Shown: one piece after another, positions 34,401 to 42,613 of the stretch
Layout: each line of letters opens with the position of its first letter
Numbering within the stretch: the stretch's first letter is position 1
NCBI RefSeq assembly: GCF_018614095.1
Contig: NZ_JAGGOY010000014.1
Span: 1-44,956, forward strand
Source of the DNA: Streptomyces sp. ISL-87
GTDB lineage: Bacteria > Actinomycetota > Actinomycetes > Streptomycetales > Streptomycetaceae
Length of the DNA: 44,956 bases
Direction: 5' to 3'
Translations under genes and position numbers: made by a program
The notes under the pieces: model-generated
Seen by the model: only the letters and a program-made list of their open reading frames with translations
What the model was told of the DNA's origin: nothing
The model's database searches: none

Positions 34401-34410
34401 CCGGGGGAGG
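34391..34410 (-). terminator. Hairpin downstream of the IclR gene
   Basis: CCTCCCCC-ACCC-GGGGGAGG, an 8-bp perfect stem about 50 bases after the IclR stop. It overlaps one operator repeat, so its role is ambiguous. Confidence 0.5.
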
Positions 34411-34473
34411 AAGCCCTGCCTCCCACACCTCACATGCGGCGGAAGCCCTGCCTCCGCGGCCTCTACATGCGCC
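34409..34473. repeat. Imperfect 32/33-bp tandem duplication at the IclR gene end
   Basis: GGAAGCCCTGCCTCC begins both units (34409 and 34441); they continue with related sequence ending ACATGCGGC or ACATGCGCC. The second unit contains the stop codon of the IclR gene (34463-34465), so the first looks like a duplicated gene end. Confidence 0.7.
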
Positions 34474-35344
34474 GCGTGACCACAGACAGCCGGTCCCGCG
34501 CCTCGAACAGCGCCGCCTTGATCGTCTGCTCGTGCCCCTGCGTCAGCCGTGCCACCGGCACCGAGCAGCTCACCGCGTCCCGCGCCGGCGTCCGGTACGG
34601 CACCGCCACCCCGAAGCAGCGCAGCCCGAGCGTGTTCTCCTCCCGGTCCACCGAGTAGCCCTGCTCCCGCACCAGCGCCAGCTCCTCGATGAGCCGCGCC
34701 CGGTCGGTGATGGTGTGCTCGGTGACCGCCTCCAGCCGCCGCGGCAGCAGTTCGCGTACCTCGTCGTCCGTGTGCGTGGCCAGCAGTGCCTTGCCGAGCG
34801 CGGTCGAGTGCACGGGCAGCCGCCGCCCGACCCGGGTGAAGGGCCGCAGGTAGTGCTGCGACTGCCGGGTGGCGAGGTAGACCACGCTGGTCCCGTCCAT
34901 CCGGGCCAGGTGGATGGTCTCCGTCGTGTCGTCTGAGAGCCGGTCCAGGGTGGGCCGGGCCGCCGCGACCACCTCGTCCCCGTCGATGTACGAGCTGCCG
35001 ACGAGCAGCGCGCGTACGCCGATGCCGTAGCGCGTCCCCGTCGCGTCCGTCTCCACCCAGCCGAGGTTCACCAGTGTCCGCAGCAGCATGTAGAGGCTGG
35101 ACTTCGGCAGGGAGAGGTCGTTCTGGATGTCGGCGAGGCTGTGCAGCCCGGGCCGCGCCGCGAAGTGCTCCAGCAACAGGACCGTCCGTACCGCCGACTT
35201 GACGGCCGCGGGCGCTCCCGGACCGGCCCCCGCCGACGCCTCCGACTCCTCCGACCCGGCCGACGCCTCCGGCCCCGGGCCAGACCCCGGCCCCGGCCCC
35301 GGCCCCGGCTCAGACCCCGGCTCCGCAGACTCACCTGTCGTCAT
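34463..35344 (-). CDS. IclR family transcriptional regulator
   Basis: 293 residues. The first 45 are low-complexity (GPGPGPGSGPGPEASAGSEES). Then comes the winged helix-turn-helix (TVLLLEHFAARPGLHSLADI, LPKSSLYMLLRTLVNLGWVE) and the ligand-binding domain (TIHLARMDGTSVVYLATRQS, LPVHSTALGKALLA, YSVDREENTLGLRCFGVAVP). It is divergent from the aldehyde dehydrogenase gene and most likely controls it and itself through palindromes in the shared gap. The inducer may be a sugar-acid catabolite, by pathway inference. Confidence 0.9.
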   Translation of the reverse strand: MTTGESAEPGSEPGPGPGPGSGPGPEASAGSEESEASAGAGPGAPAAVKSAVRTVLLLEHFAARPGLHSLADIQNDLSLPKSSLYMLLRTLVNLGWVETDATGTRYGIGVRALLVGSSYIDGDEVVAAARPTLDRLSDDTTETIHLARMDGTSVVYLATRQSQHYLRPFTRVGRRLPVHSTALGKALLATHTDDEVRELLPRRLEAVTEHTITDRARLIEELALVREQGYSVDREENTLGLRCFGVAVPYRTPARDAVSCSVPVARLTQGHEQTIKAALFEARDRLSVVTRRM

Positions 35345-35451
35345 TCGCCTTCGTGCCCCTCTGTCCGTGGCGGACTGTCCGGCCCTGGTCTCTTGTCAAC
35401 CCGTGAGACGCGGAAATAGAGTCCCTGGTGGATGCGATCATTCATGCACCA

Positions 35452-35474
35452 GAACGGCGTTCAGAATACTGAAC
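35452..35474. promoter_or_regulatory. Overlapping palindromic operators for the IclR regulator
   Basis: GTTCAGAATACTGAAC at 35459-35474 is a perfect 16-base palindrome. GAACGGCGTTC at 35452-35462 is a second palindrome sharing its GTTC half. They lie 42 bases before the aldehyde dehydrogenase ATG, suiting repression by a tetrameric IclR protein. Confidence 0.65.
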
Positions 35475-35515
35475 AACACCGTGCGGGTCAGCGTAGATCC
35501 AGGAGGCAGTGCGCC

Positions 35516-37039
35516 ATGGCAGCAACACCAGTCTGGAGTGTGGACCCCCGCACCGGGAAGCAGCGCGAACAGGTTGCGGTCGAGGCCACACCCCGGGAGG
35601 TGGACGAGGCCGTACGCGCGGCCCACGCGGCCCGGGGCGCCCTCGCCGACCGGACCGCCCGCGCCGCCTTCCTGCGCGCGGCCGCCGAGCTGCTCGACGA
35701 GAGCGCGGCCCACGTGATCGAGGCCGCGGACGCCGAGACCGCACTCGGCCCGGGCCGCCTCACCGGCGAGCTCGCCCGCACCACCGGCCAGCTGCGTGCC
35801 TTCGCCGACGCCGTGGACGAGGGGGCCTACCTCGACATCCGCATCGACCGCGCCGACCCCTCGCTCACCCCGCCGCGTCCCGAACTGCGCCGCTACAAGG
35901 TGCCGCTGGGCGTGGTCGCGGTCTACGCCGCCTCCAACTTCCCGCTCGCCTTCTCCGTCCCCGGCGGTGACACCGCGAGCGCACTGGCCGCCGGCTGCCC
36001 GGTGGTCGTCAAGGCGCACCCCGACCACCCGGCCACCTCCGAGCTGTGCGCCTCGCTGCTGCGCCGGGCCGCCGTCGCGGCCGGGCTGCCGGCCGACGTG
36101 GTCACCGTGGTCCACGGGTTCGACGCCGGCCTGGAGCTGGTCCGCCACCCCCTGGTGACCGCCGCCGGATTCACCGGTTCCATCCGGGGCGGGCGCGCCC
36201 TGTTCGACGCGGCCGCCGCCCGTCCCGTGCCCATCCCCTTCCACGGTGAACTCGGCTCCCTCAACCCCGTCGTGGTCACCCCGGCGGCCGCCGCCGAGCG
36301 CGCCGAGGAGATCGGTACGGGGCTCGCGGGGTCCGTCACCCTCGGCGTCGGCCAGTTCTGCGTCAAGCCCGGCCTGGTCCTGGTCCCCGAGGGCGCGGAC
36401 GGCGACCGGCTCACCGGCGCGCTGACCAAGGCGCTCGGGGAGACCGAGCCGGGGGTACTGCTCGACCACCGGATGCGGGAGAACTTCATCGCCGGGGTGA
36501 ACGAGCGGGCCGCACTGCCCGGCGTCGACGCGCCCGTCACCCCCGGCTCCGGCGGCGACCACACCGTCGGCGCGGGCTACCTGACCGTGCCGGCCGCCGC
36601 CCTCGCCGATGAAGGGGTGTACGACCTGCTCCTGGAGGAGTGCTTCGGCCCCGTCACCGTGGTCGTACGGTACGTCGGCCAGCGCGAGGCGACCGCCGTG
36701 CTGGACCGCCTTCCCGGGAACTTGAGCGCCACCCTCCAACTGTCGGCCACCGAAGCCGAGGGTGCCCATGCCGGGGCGGCGGAGCTGGTAGAGCGGGTCA
36801 CCGCCCTGGCCGGGCGGATCGTGGTCAACTCCTGGCCGACCGGTGTCGCGGTGGCCCCTGCGCAGCACCACGGCGGCCCGTACCCCGCGGCCACCTCGCA
36901 CTCCACCTCGGTCGGCGGGACCGCGATCGAGCGCTGGCTGCGCCCGGTGGCCTACCAGTCGGTGCCGGACCCGCTGCTTCCGGAAGAGCTGCGCGAGGCC
37001 AACCCGCTGGGGCTGCCGCGCCGCGTCACGGGCGGCTAA
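35516..37039 (+). CDS. NADP-dependent aldehyde dehydrogenase (2,5-dioxopentanoate dehydrogenase type)
   Basis: 507 residues from the ATG at 35516, with AGGAGG upstream. Aldehyde dehydrogenase residues are complete: Asn141 in ASNFPLAFSVPGG, Lys166 in VVVKAHPDHP, Glu245 in FHGELGSLNPV and catalytic Cys282 in GVGQFCVKPGLV. The FHGELGSLNP and KAHPxHP forms are typical of ketoglutarate-semialdehyde dehydrogenases, which make 2-oxoglutarate at the end of pentose, glucarate or hydroxyproline breakdown. It is divergent from IclR. The other pathway genes are not adjacent. Confidence 0.88.
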   Translation: MAATPVWSVDPRTGKQREQVAVEATPREVDEAVRAAHAARGALADRTARAAFLRAAAELLDESAAHVIEAADAETALGPGRLTGELARTTGQLRAFADAVDEGAYLDIRIDRADPSLTPPRPELRRYKVPLGVVAVYAASNFPLAFSVPGGDTASALAAGCPVVVKAHPDHPATSELCASLLRRAAVAAGLPADVVTVVHGFDAGLELVRHPLVTAAGFTGSIRGGRALFDAAAARPVPIPFHGELGSLNPVVVTPAAAAERAEEIGTGLAGSVTLGVGQFCVKPGLVLVPEGADGDRLTGALTKALGETEPGVLLDHRMRENFIAGVNERAALPGVDAPVTPGSGGDHTVGAGYLTVPAAALADEGVYDLLLEECFGPVTVVVRYVGQREATAVLDRLPGNLSATLQLSATEAEGAHAGAAELVERVTALAGRIVVNSWPTGVAVAPAQHHGGPYPAATSHSTSVGGTAIERWLRPVAYQSVPDPLLPEELREANPLGLPRRVTGG

Positions 37040-37046
37040 TCCCGTT

Positions 37047-37073
37047 GCCTGCCCCGCCCCGGGCGGGGCAGGC
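37047..37073 (+). terminator. Terminator of the aldehyde dehydrogenase gene
   Basis: GCCTGCCCCGC (37047-37057), loop CCCGG, GCGGGGCAGGC (37063-37073). It lies 7 bases after the stop and just before the next start. Confidence 0.75.
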
Positions 37074-37080
37074 TGCGGCC

Positions 37081-37302
37081 ATGCCGAAGCCGCAGGGATT
37101 CTCGTACAAGCAGTCGGGCGACCGCACCGTGGTCATCACGCACCAGGGCCGGGCCGCGGGCACCCTGCGGGGCGGGCGGGCCGAGAAGTTCCTGGCGGAG
37201 GTGGAGGCCGGCGACGCGCAGCTGGTGATGGCCCGCTGGACCGGCGCCTACAAGTTCGGCAATGAGCGGATGGCCAGGAACCACCCGCGCAACCGGCGCT
37301 GA
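37081..37302 (+). CDS. Small conserved hypothetical protein
   Basis: 73 residues, basic, beginning MPKPQGFSYKQSGDRTVVITHQGR and ending GNERMARNHPRNRR. It has beta-strand-like segments (TVVITHQGRAAGTLRG, AQLVMARWTGAYKFG). The type is widespread in actinomycetes and of unknown role. The ATG at 37081 sits right after the terminator hairpin. A longer frame from 36640 is a shadow of the upstream gene. Confidence 0.7.
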   Translation: MPKPQGFSYKQSGDRTVVITHQGRAAGTLRGGRAEKFLAEVEAGDAQLVMARWTGAYKFGNERMARNHPRNRR

Positions 37303-37365
37303 CCACCCCCGAAATCTCTTGCGAGGGTAAGGGAACGGCAAAGCACCCTTGGTCGTTCTCCCGGC

Positions 37366-38634
37366 ATGACCGCTATGACCCCTGGTTCCAATCTGCCGCT
37401 CAATACCGTCCGCGTGACGGTGGATGTGGCTGCCCCGGTGCGGCTCGACGTATCGGGGCTGCTCCTCGCGGCTGACGGCAAGGTGCGTTCCGACGCCGAC
37501 TTCATCTTCTACAACCAGCCGTCCGGGCCCGGTGTCAGCTACCGGTCCGGCGGCGGGTCGGCGCCGGACTCGATCACCGTGGACACCGGCGCGGTGCCGC
37601 CGGGCATCGAGCGCATCGTGGTCACCGCCAGCCCCGACGCCGCCGGGCAGACCTTCCAGGGCATCGAGCCCACCGCCACCGTGCGCGACGCGGACGGCGG
37701 CGCGGTGATCGCCACCTTCACCCCGCCCCGGCTCGGCTCCGAGACCGCGCTCGTCGTCGTCGAGGTCTACCAGCGCGGCGGTGCGTGGAAGGTGCGCGCC
37801 GTCGGCCAGGGGTACGCCAACGGCCTCGCCGGCATCGCCACCGACTTCGGGGTCTCCGTGGACGAGGAGCCGGCCCAGGCCGCCGCGGCCCCGGCGGCCC
37901 CGGTCGCTCCGCCGGTCCCGCCCGCGCCCCCTGCACCGCCCGCCGCCGCGCCGGCCGCCTACCCCGTGTCCCCCTGGCTCGGCGGTACGACACCCACCCA
38001 GGCCGCGCCCCAGGCCATGCCCCCGGCGGCCCCCGCCGCGGCTCCTCCCGGCGCCGGGAAGATCAACCTCGACAAGGGCCGGGTCAGTCTCCAGAAGAAC
38101 CAGACCGTGTCCCTGGTCAAGGGCGGCCGCCCGCTGCTCTCCCAGGTCAAGATGGGTCTGGGCTGGGAGCCGGCGTTCGGCGGCCGCGATATCGACCTCG
38201 ACGCGTCCGTCATCGCGTACGGCCCGCAGCGCAACCACATCGACAGCTGCTACTTCGGCAAGCTGTCGATCCTCGGCGGCGCCATCAAGCACTCGGGGGA
38301 CAACCTGACCGGCGCCGGCGCCGGGGACGACGAGGTGATCGTCGTGGACCTCGGCCGGCTGCCGGCCGAGGCCACCGGCCTGGTCTTCACGGTCAACTCC
38401 TTCTCCGGCCAGAAGTTCACCGAGGTCGCGAAGGCCTACTGCCGCCTGATCGACGCGGCGAGCGGCGAGGAGCTGGTGCGCTTCGACCTCACCGGCGCCG
38501 AGCCGCAGACCGGCGTGATGATGGCGAAGTTGATCAAGCAGTTTTCCGGCGAATGGGAGATGACGGCCATGGGCGAGTTTGTGAAGTCGCGCACAGTGCG
38601 CGGCATGGTCAAGCCTGCGGCACAGGCACTCTGA
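37366..38634 (+). CDS. Double-domain TerD family protein
   Basis: 422 residues with two TerD-like domains joined by an Ala/Pro linker. Domain 1 (about 1-165) is divergent: VRVTVDVAAPVRLDVSGLLL, FIFYNQPSGPGVSYRSG, SITVDTGAVPPGIERIVVT. The linker (about 168-225) is almost all Ala and Pro. Domain 2 (about 228-422) is classic TerD: INLDKGRVSLQKNQTVSLVK, MGLGWEP, DIDLDASVIAYG, SGDNLTGAGAGDDEVIVVDL. TerD domains bind calcium and are tied to tellurite resistance and stress or differentiation in Streptomyces. No other ter gene is beside it. Confidence 0.9.
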   Translation: MTAMTPGSNLPLNTVRVTVDVAAPVRLDVSGLLLAADGKVRSDADFIFYNQPSGPGVSYRSGGGSAPDSITVDTGAVPPGIERIVVTASPDAAGQTFQGIEPTATVRDADGGAVIATFTPPRLGSETALVVVEVYQRGGAWKVRAVGQGYANGLAGIATDFGVSVDEEPAQAAAAPAAPVAPPVPPAPPAPPAAAPAAYPVSPWLGGTTPTQAAPQAMPPAAPAAAPPGAGKINLDKGRVSLQKNQTVSLVKGGRPLLSQVKMGLGWEPAFGGRDIDLDASVIAYGPQRNHIDSCYFGKLSILGGAIKHSGDNLTGAGAGDDEVIVVDLGRLPAEATGLVFTVNSFSGQKFTEVAKAYCRLIDAASGEELVRFDLTGAEPQTGVMMAKLIKQFSGEWEMTAMGEFVKSRTVRGMVKPAAQAL

Positions 38635-38736
38635 GCAGGTGGGCGGGCACATGGAGCGACCAAATTCCGTTTCGGGTGAGCCATTCCACCCTTAATGGGG
38701 AGGTGGCTGTCAGTGCCCGCCCGTAGCCTTGAACCC

Positions 38737-38913
38737 ATGCACACGACACTCCAGCCCGCGGGTCCGGCCCGCCCGTCCGCCGCCGAGGCGAATGAGGCGA
38801 TACGGCACCTGGTCGAGAGCCGGGTGGACGACGAGTGGCCCTCCGAGGCGTATGAGTTCCTGCTCGAGGAGTGGGCCGCGGCCTCCCGCGCGGAGGTTTC
38901 CGCGGCCCAGTAG
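38737..38913 (+). CDS. Small acidic hypothetical protein
   Basis: 58 residues from the ATG at 38737, with PSAAEANEAIRHLVESRVDD and WPSEAYEFLLEEWAAASRAEV, probably two amphipathic helices. It is a small protein of a kind seen in Streptomyces, function unknown. No clear ribosome site is visible, so confidence is moderate. Confidence 0.55.
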   Translation: MHTTLQPAGPARPSAAEANEAIRHLVESRVDDEWPSEAYEFLLEEWAAASRAEVSAAQ

Positions 38914-39037
38914 CGGCGGAGACGGCCCGACGGCCGCCACTCGGCGGCCGCCCGCCCTCACCCGGTCCTCGCCTAGCCCTCGCCAGGCCCTCGCCCGGCG
39001 GCCGCCGCGTAGGCCGCCGACGCCCACCCGGCGGCGG

Positions 39038-40477
39038 TCAGTGGGCGCGCCGCCAGGGACCGGTGATGGCCAGCATGATGCCCGGGTCCTGGATGTTGGC
39101 GTACAGGGTGCGCCCGTCCGGGGAGAAGCAGACCCCGGTGAACTCCGAGTACTCCGGCTCCTCGGCCGACCCGATGTTCAGCCCGTTCCGCGCCAGCGGG
39201 TAGGTGCGGCCCGATTCGGTCGCGCCGAACAGGTGCTGGAGCCCCGAGCCGTCCTCGGCGATGATCAGGCCTCCGTAGGGCGACACGGTGATGTTGTCGG
39301 GGCCGTCGAAGCCGCCGTCAACCGACGGGTCGGCGTTCACCCCGATGAGGACGGTCAGCCGGACCGTGCGACGCTTGGGGTCGTAGAACCACACCTGGCC
39401 GTCGTGCGCGGCGCCCGGGCTCTCCTCGCGGGCGTACGAGGAGACGAAGTAAGCGCCCCCGTCGGCCCACCACATGCCCTCCAGCTTGCGCGCCCGCGTC
39501 ACGGCGCCCGCACCGAACTGCTTGCGGACCGGCATCGTCCGCGCGTCGCGGTCCGTCACCTCCACCCAGTCGACCCCGTACACGGTGCCGATCTTCGTGG
39601 CCCGCGAGAGATCGTCCACGAACTGGCCGGCACTGTCGAAGCACTTGGGGGCCGCGAGCACGCCCGCGTCGGCGGCGAGGTCGCGGAGCTTGCCGCGCCC
39701 GTGCCGGAAGCCCTGCGGCGGGGTCCAGCGGTAGAGCAGTCCGTTGGGGCCGGAGGCGTCCTCCGTCAGGTACGCGTGGCCCTGGCGCGGGTCGATGACG
39801 ACGGCCTCGTGCGCGTACCGCCCGAACGCCCTGATCGGCTTCGGCTCGCGGTTGGCGCGGCGGTCGTGCGGGTCGACCTCGAAGACGTAGCCGTGGTCCT
39901 TGGTCATGCCGTTCTTGCCGGCGAGGTCCTCGTTCTCCTCGCAGGTCAGCCAGGTGTCCCAGGGGGTGGCGCCGCCCGCGCAGTTGGTCGACGTACCGGC
40001 GATGCCGACCCATTCGGCGACCTCGCCGCCGCGGCGGACCTCGACGACCGTGCAGCCGCCGGCGGCGGCCGGGTCGTAGACGAGGCCCTCGGTGAGCGGG
40101 ACGGGGTGCGCCCAGTTCGCGCGCGGGCCCTTCAGCTCGTGGTTGTTGACGAGGAGGGTGACCCCGCGGTGGCCCTCGAAGGCGGCCGTGCCGTCGTGGT
40201 TGGACGGGGTGCTCTCGCCGGAGTCGAGCTTCGTGACACCGCTGTGGGTGATCACGCGGTACGTGAATCCGGCGGGGAGGGCCAGCAGTCCGGCCGGGTC
40301 GGGACACAGCGGGCCGTAGCCGGGCTCACAGGGCCGGCCGTGCTCGTCGCGCAGGGTGCTGTCGTCGGCCGCCAGCGCTCCCGGGGCGGTGGCGAGTGCG
40401 CCGACCGTCCCGGTGAGTGCGACTCCCGCACCTGCGATGACGGTGCGGGCGGTGAAGTCTCTACGGCTGAGCGGCAT
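39038..40477 (-). CDS. phoX: PhoX family alkaline phosphatase, Tat-exported
   Basis: 479 residues from the ATG at 40477. The signal (SRRDFTARTVIAGAGVALTG) is a twin-arginine signal, used for folded metalloenzymes. The body has PhoX/DUF839 features: STPSNHDGTAAFEG, LLVNNHELKGPRANW, TWLTCEENEDLAG, AHEAVVIDPRQGHAYLTEDA, DGPDNITVSPYGGLIIAEDGSG and FTGVCFSPDGRTLYANIQDPG. PhoX enzymes are extracellular calcium/iron phosphatases that release phosphate from organic esters. A PHO-box-like repeat lies 65 bases upstream. Confidence 0.88.
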   Translation of the reverse strand: MPLSRRDFTARTVIAGAGVALTGTVGALATAPGALAADDSTLRDEHGRPCEPGYGPLCPDPAGLLALPAGFTYRVITHSGVTKLDSGESTPSNHDGTAAFEGHRGVTLLVNNHELKGPRANWAHPVPLTEGLVYDPAAAGGCTVVEVRRGGEVAEWVGIAGTSTNCAGGATPWDTWLTCEENEDLAGKNGMTKDHGYVFEVDPHDRRANREPKPIRAFGRYAHEAVVIDPRQGHAYLTEDASGPNGLLYRWTPPQGFRHGRGKLRDLAADAGVLAAPKCFDSAGQFVDDLSRATKIGTVYGVDWVEVTDRDARTMPVRKQFGAGAVTRARKLEGMWWADGGAYFVSSYAREESPGAAHDGQVWFYDPKRRTVRLTVLIGVNADPSVDGGFDGPDNITVSPYGGLIIAEDGSGLQHLFGATESGRTYPLARNGLNIGSAEEPEYSEFTGVCFSPDGRTLYANIQDPGIMLAITGPWRRAH

Positions 40478-40541
40478 CTGGGCTCCAGGGGTGGGGAGGT
40501 GGTGCGCCTGTCGTGCGGTCGTCGGCGCACACGCTCCCGCC

Positions 40542-40563
40542 CGCACGTGAACGGCGGCTGAAT
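40542..40563 (-). promoter_or_regulatory. PHO-box-like repeat upstream of phoX
   Basis: On the minus strand two 11-mers adjoin: ATTCAGCCGCC and GTTCACGTGCG, matching the GTTCACC-type PHO box with some mismatches. It lies 65 bases before the PhoX start in a 284-base gap. Confidence 0.5.
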
Positions 40564-40761
40564 TACCCACGAAGGGCAGCCGACCCCTTGCCGGTGGATG
40601 GAATGGCCAACTCCGGGTCGGGAAACGGCTCGTTGTGCACCCCCGCGCGGACCGTCGGCCGCCACCGCAGGGCGTCACCGCCGCCGCCCCGCCACCGCCA
40701 CCGCCTCTGCCCGCGGCGGCTGCCGGGAGGCGCGGCGGGTGCTAGGAGGTGAGGCAGGGCG

Positions 40762-42294
40762 TCAGGACTGCCTGGAGCGGGCCTTGAAGGCCGCCTTGCG
40801 AGCCTCCTTGGCCGCCTTCTTGTCCGGGTGCAGCCGCCCCATCGCCTCCAGCACGTAAGCCGTCGCGGGGTGCTCCACCCGCCACACCTGCTCGAAGAAC
40901 CCGGAGTGGTGAGCCGTAAGGGACTCGATCAGGAGCGGCAGTTCCTCCGTCTCCCCGTCCGCGGCGAGCTGCGCTGCGATCGTGTCGACCGTCAGCCAGA
41001 ACACCATCTCCGGGTCCGGCGCCGGCACGTCCGACGCCCCGCGCTCAGCCAGCCAGACCCGGGCGAGCCCGCCCAGCTCGGCGTCGTCCAGCACCGCGCG
41101 GACCGCCGGCTCGGCCTCCGGCCCGGCGGGCGCGAGGGCCTGCTGGCAGCGCAGCCGGCGCAGCGGCGCGCCCTCGTCGTCACCGCGGGCCGCGGCAAGC
41201 AGTTCGGCGACCGCGGCCGGCAGGTCCCGGCCGGCCAGCCACTGCTCCATCTCGCCCTGCGCCGCGGCCTCCGGATAGTGGGAGACCGTGTCAAGCAGTA
41301 CGTTCGCGCCCTTGTCGGCCAGCTCCCCGATGGCGGGGGCCTCGACTCCGGCTTCCAGCATCCGGGCGCGGATCCCGTACAGGCCGAGCGGGGTCAAGCG
41401 GACCATCCCGTACCGGGACACGTCCTCCTCGTCGTCAGGTCCGGCCGCGGAGCCCGCCTGGAAGCCCGCCGACAGCTCCTCGTCGTCGGCCTCGACCATC
41501 AGCTCCTCGTCGACGGGCTGGAACTCGACCAGTCCGATCGGCTCCAGCTGCCGGAACTGGTCGTCGAGGCGCATCATCGCGTCCGAGACCCGCTCCAGTA
41601 CCTCGTCGGTCGGCTCGCCCATCCCCTCCGGTACGACCATCGACGCGGCGAGCACGGGCAGCGGTACCGCACCTTCCCCCGCCCCACCCTCGGCGACGGT
41701 GAGCAGGTAGAGGTTGGCGAGCACCCCGTCGAGGAAGTCGGCCTCGCGCTGCGGGTTCCAGCCGAGCTTGCCGAAGTCGATCTCGCCGCCCGCGTCCAGC
41801 GCGTCGACCAGGTCGTCCAGATCGGGTACGGAGGCGTCCGCGAGCACGGTGTCCAGGGCGGCCAGCCACAGGTCGAGTACGTCGCCGGGCGCCCCGCCGG
41901 CCAGCAGAGCCAGGTCCTCACCGGGCGCGGCGGTGCCGTACTCCGCGTCGCCGCCCGCACCCTCTGCCGCGCCCTCTGCCGCCCCCTCGGCGGGCTCCGC
42001 GTCCTCGTCGGGCTCCGTGACATCGACCAGGCCGGTGTCCACGGCGACCCGCCAGGCCTGGCTCGCGTGCGCCGGGCCGTCCTCGTCGGCGGCGTCGAGC
42101 CCGAGCACCGCGGCGGCCTCCGGCAGCTGCCCGGCGGCGAGTTCACCGCCGACGGCGACGCGGGTGTCGGGTCCGGCCCAGCGGGCCAGGCGCACGGCGC
42201 GGGAGAACAGCGGGGCGACTAGGGCGTCGCGGGCCAGTTCCGCATCGGAGTGCAGCCGTACCGGCGGCAGCGTGGGGTGCGGCTCTGCGGACAT
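40762..42294 (-). CDS. Conserved hypothetical helical-repeat protein, paralogue of 9212-10663
   Basis: 510 residues, acidic and Ala/Leu-rich, mostly helical. Shared landmarks with the gene at 9212 include FSRAVRLARWAGPD, MVRLTPLGLYGIRARM, WLAGRDLPAAVAELLAAARGD, LARVWLAERGASDVP, FWLTVDTIAAQLAADGE and HPDKKAAKEARKAAFKARS at the C-terminus. An Ala/Glu-rich insertion (EPAEGAAEGAAEGAGG) is specific to this copy. No catalytic motif; function not recognised. Confidence 0.78.
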   Translation of the reverse strand: MSAEPHPTLPPVRLHSDAELARDALVAPLFSRAVRLARWAGPDTRVAVGGELAAGQLPEAAAVLGLDAADEDGPAHASQAWRVAVDTGLVDVTEPDEDAEPAEGAAEGAAEGAGGDAEYGTAAPGEDLALLAGGAPGDVLDLWLAALDTVLADASVPDLDDLVDALDAGGEIDFGKLGWNPQREADFLDGVLANLYLLTVAEGGAGEGAVPLPVLAASMVVPEGMGEPTDEVLERVSDAMMRLDDQFRQLEPIGLVEFQPVDEELMVEADDEELSAGFQAGSAAGPDDEEDVSRYGMVRLTPLGLYGIRARMLEAGVEAPAIGELADKGANVLLDTVSHYPEAAAQGEMEQWLAGRDLPAAVAELLAAARGDDEGAPLRRLRCQQALAPAGPEAEPAVRAVLDDAELGGLARVWLAERGASDVPAPDPEMVFWLTVDTIAAQLAADGETEELPLLIESLTAHHSGFFEQVWRVEHPATAYVLEAMGRLHPDKKAAKEARKAAFKARSRQS

Positions 42295-42613
42295 GGGGTG
42301 GGTCTCCTCGCGGACGCGGTGCGGCGGTCGTACGGCGGTCGTACGGCGACCCAGAGTAAACGCATTTCGGGCGCCCCTGGCGGGCCATCACCTTTGGTTC
42401 ATCCCACAGTCAGCTGTCGTATTTCCTGGAGGCCTTGACAACTTTGCCGGTGACGCAGGAAATTGACGCGCGTAGATCTATCAAGAACCCCGAGTTCCCG
42501 CAGATCGGGCGCCACAGGTGGCACCCACGCCACACCACCCGTCACATCGCACCACCGTCACACCGCACCGCCATACCTTCCTTCCCCCCATCCACACACC
42601 GGAGTTCCTGCCC
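42295..42613. other. Divergent intergenic region before the nuclease gene
   Basis: 319 bases between the divergent hypothetical and nuclease genes. It holds the PHO-box candidate at 42386-42418 and an AT-richer stretch around 42420-42485. Frames reading into the nuclease gene from 42435-42518 lack ribosome sites and are not supported. Confidence 0.5.
42386..42418 (+). promoter_or_regulatory. PHO-box-like repeat upstream of the secreted nuclease
   Basis: Three adjoining 11-mers: CATCACCTTTG, GTTCATCCCAC and AGTCAGCTGTC. The middle one matches the GTTCA(C/T)C core well, the flanking ones partly. It lies 195 bases before the ATG. Confidence 0.5.
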
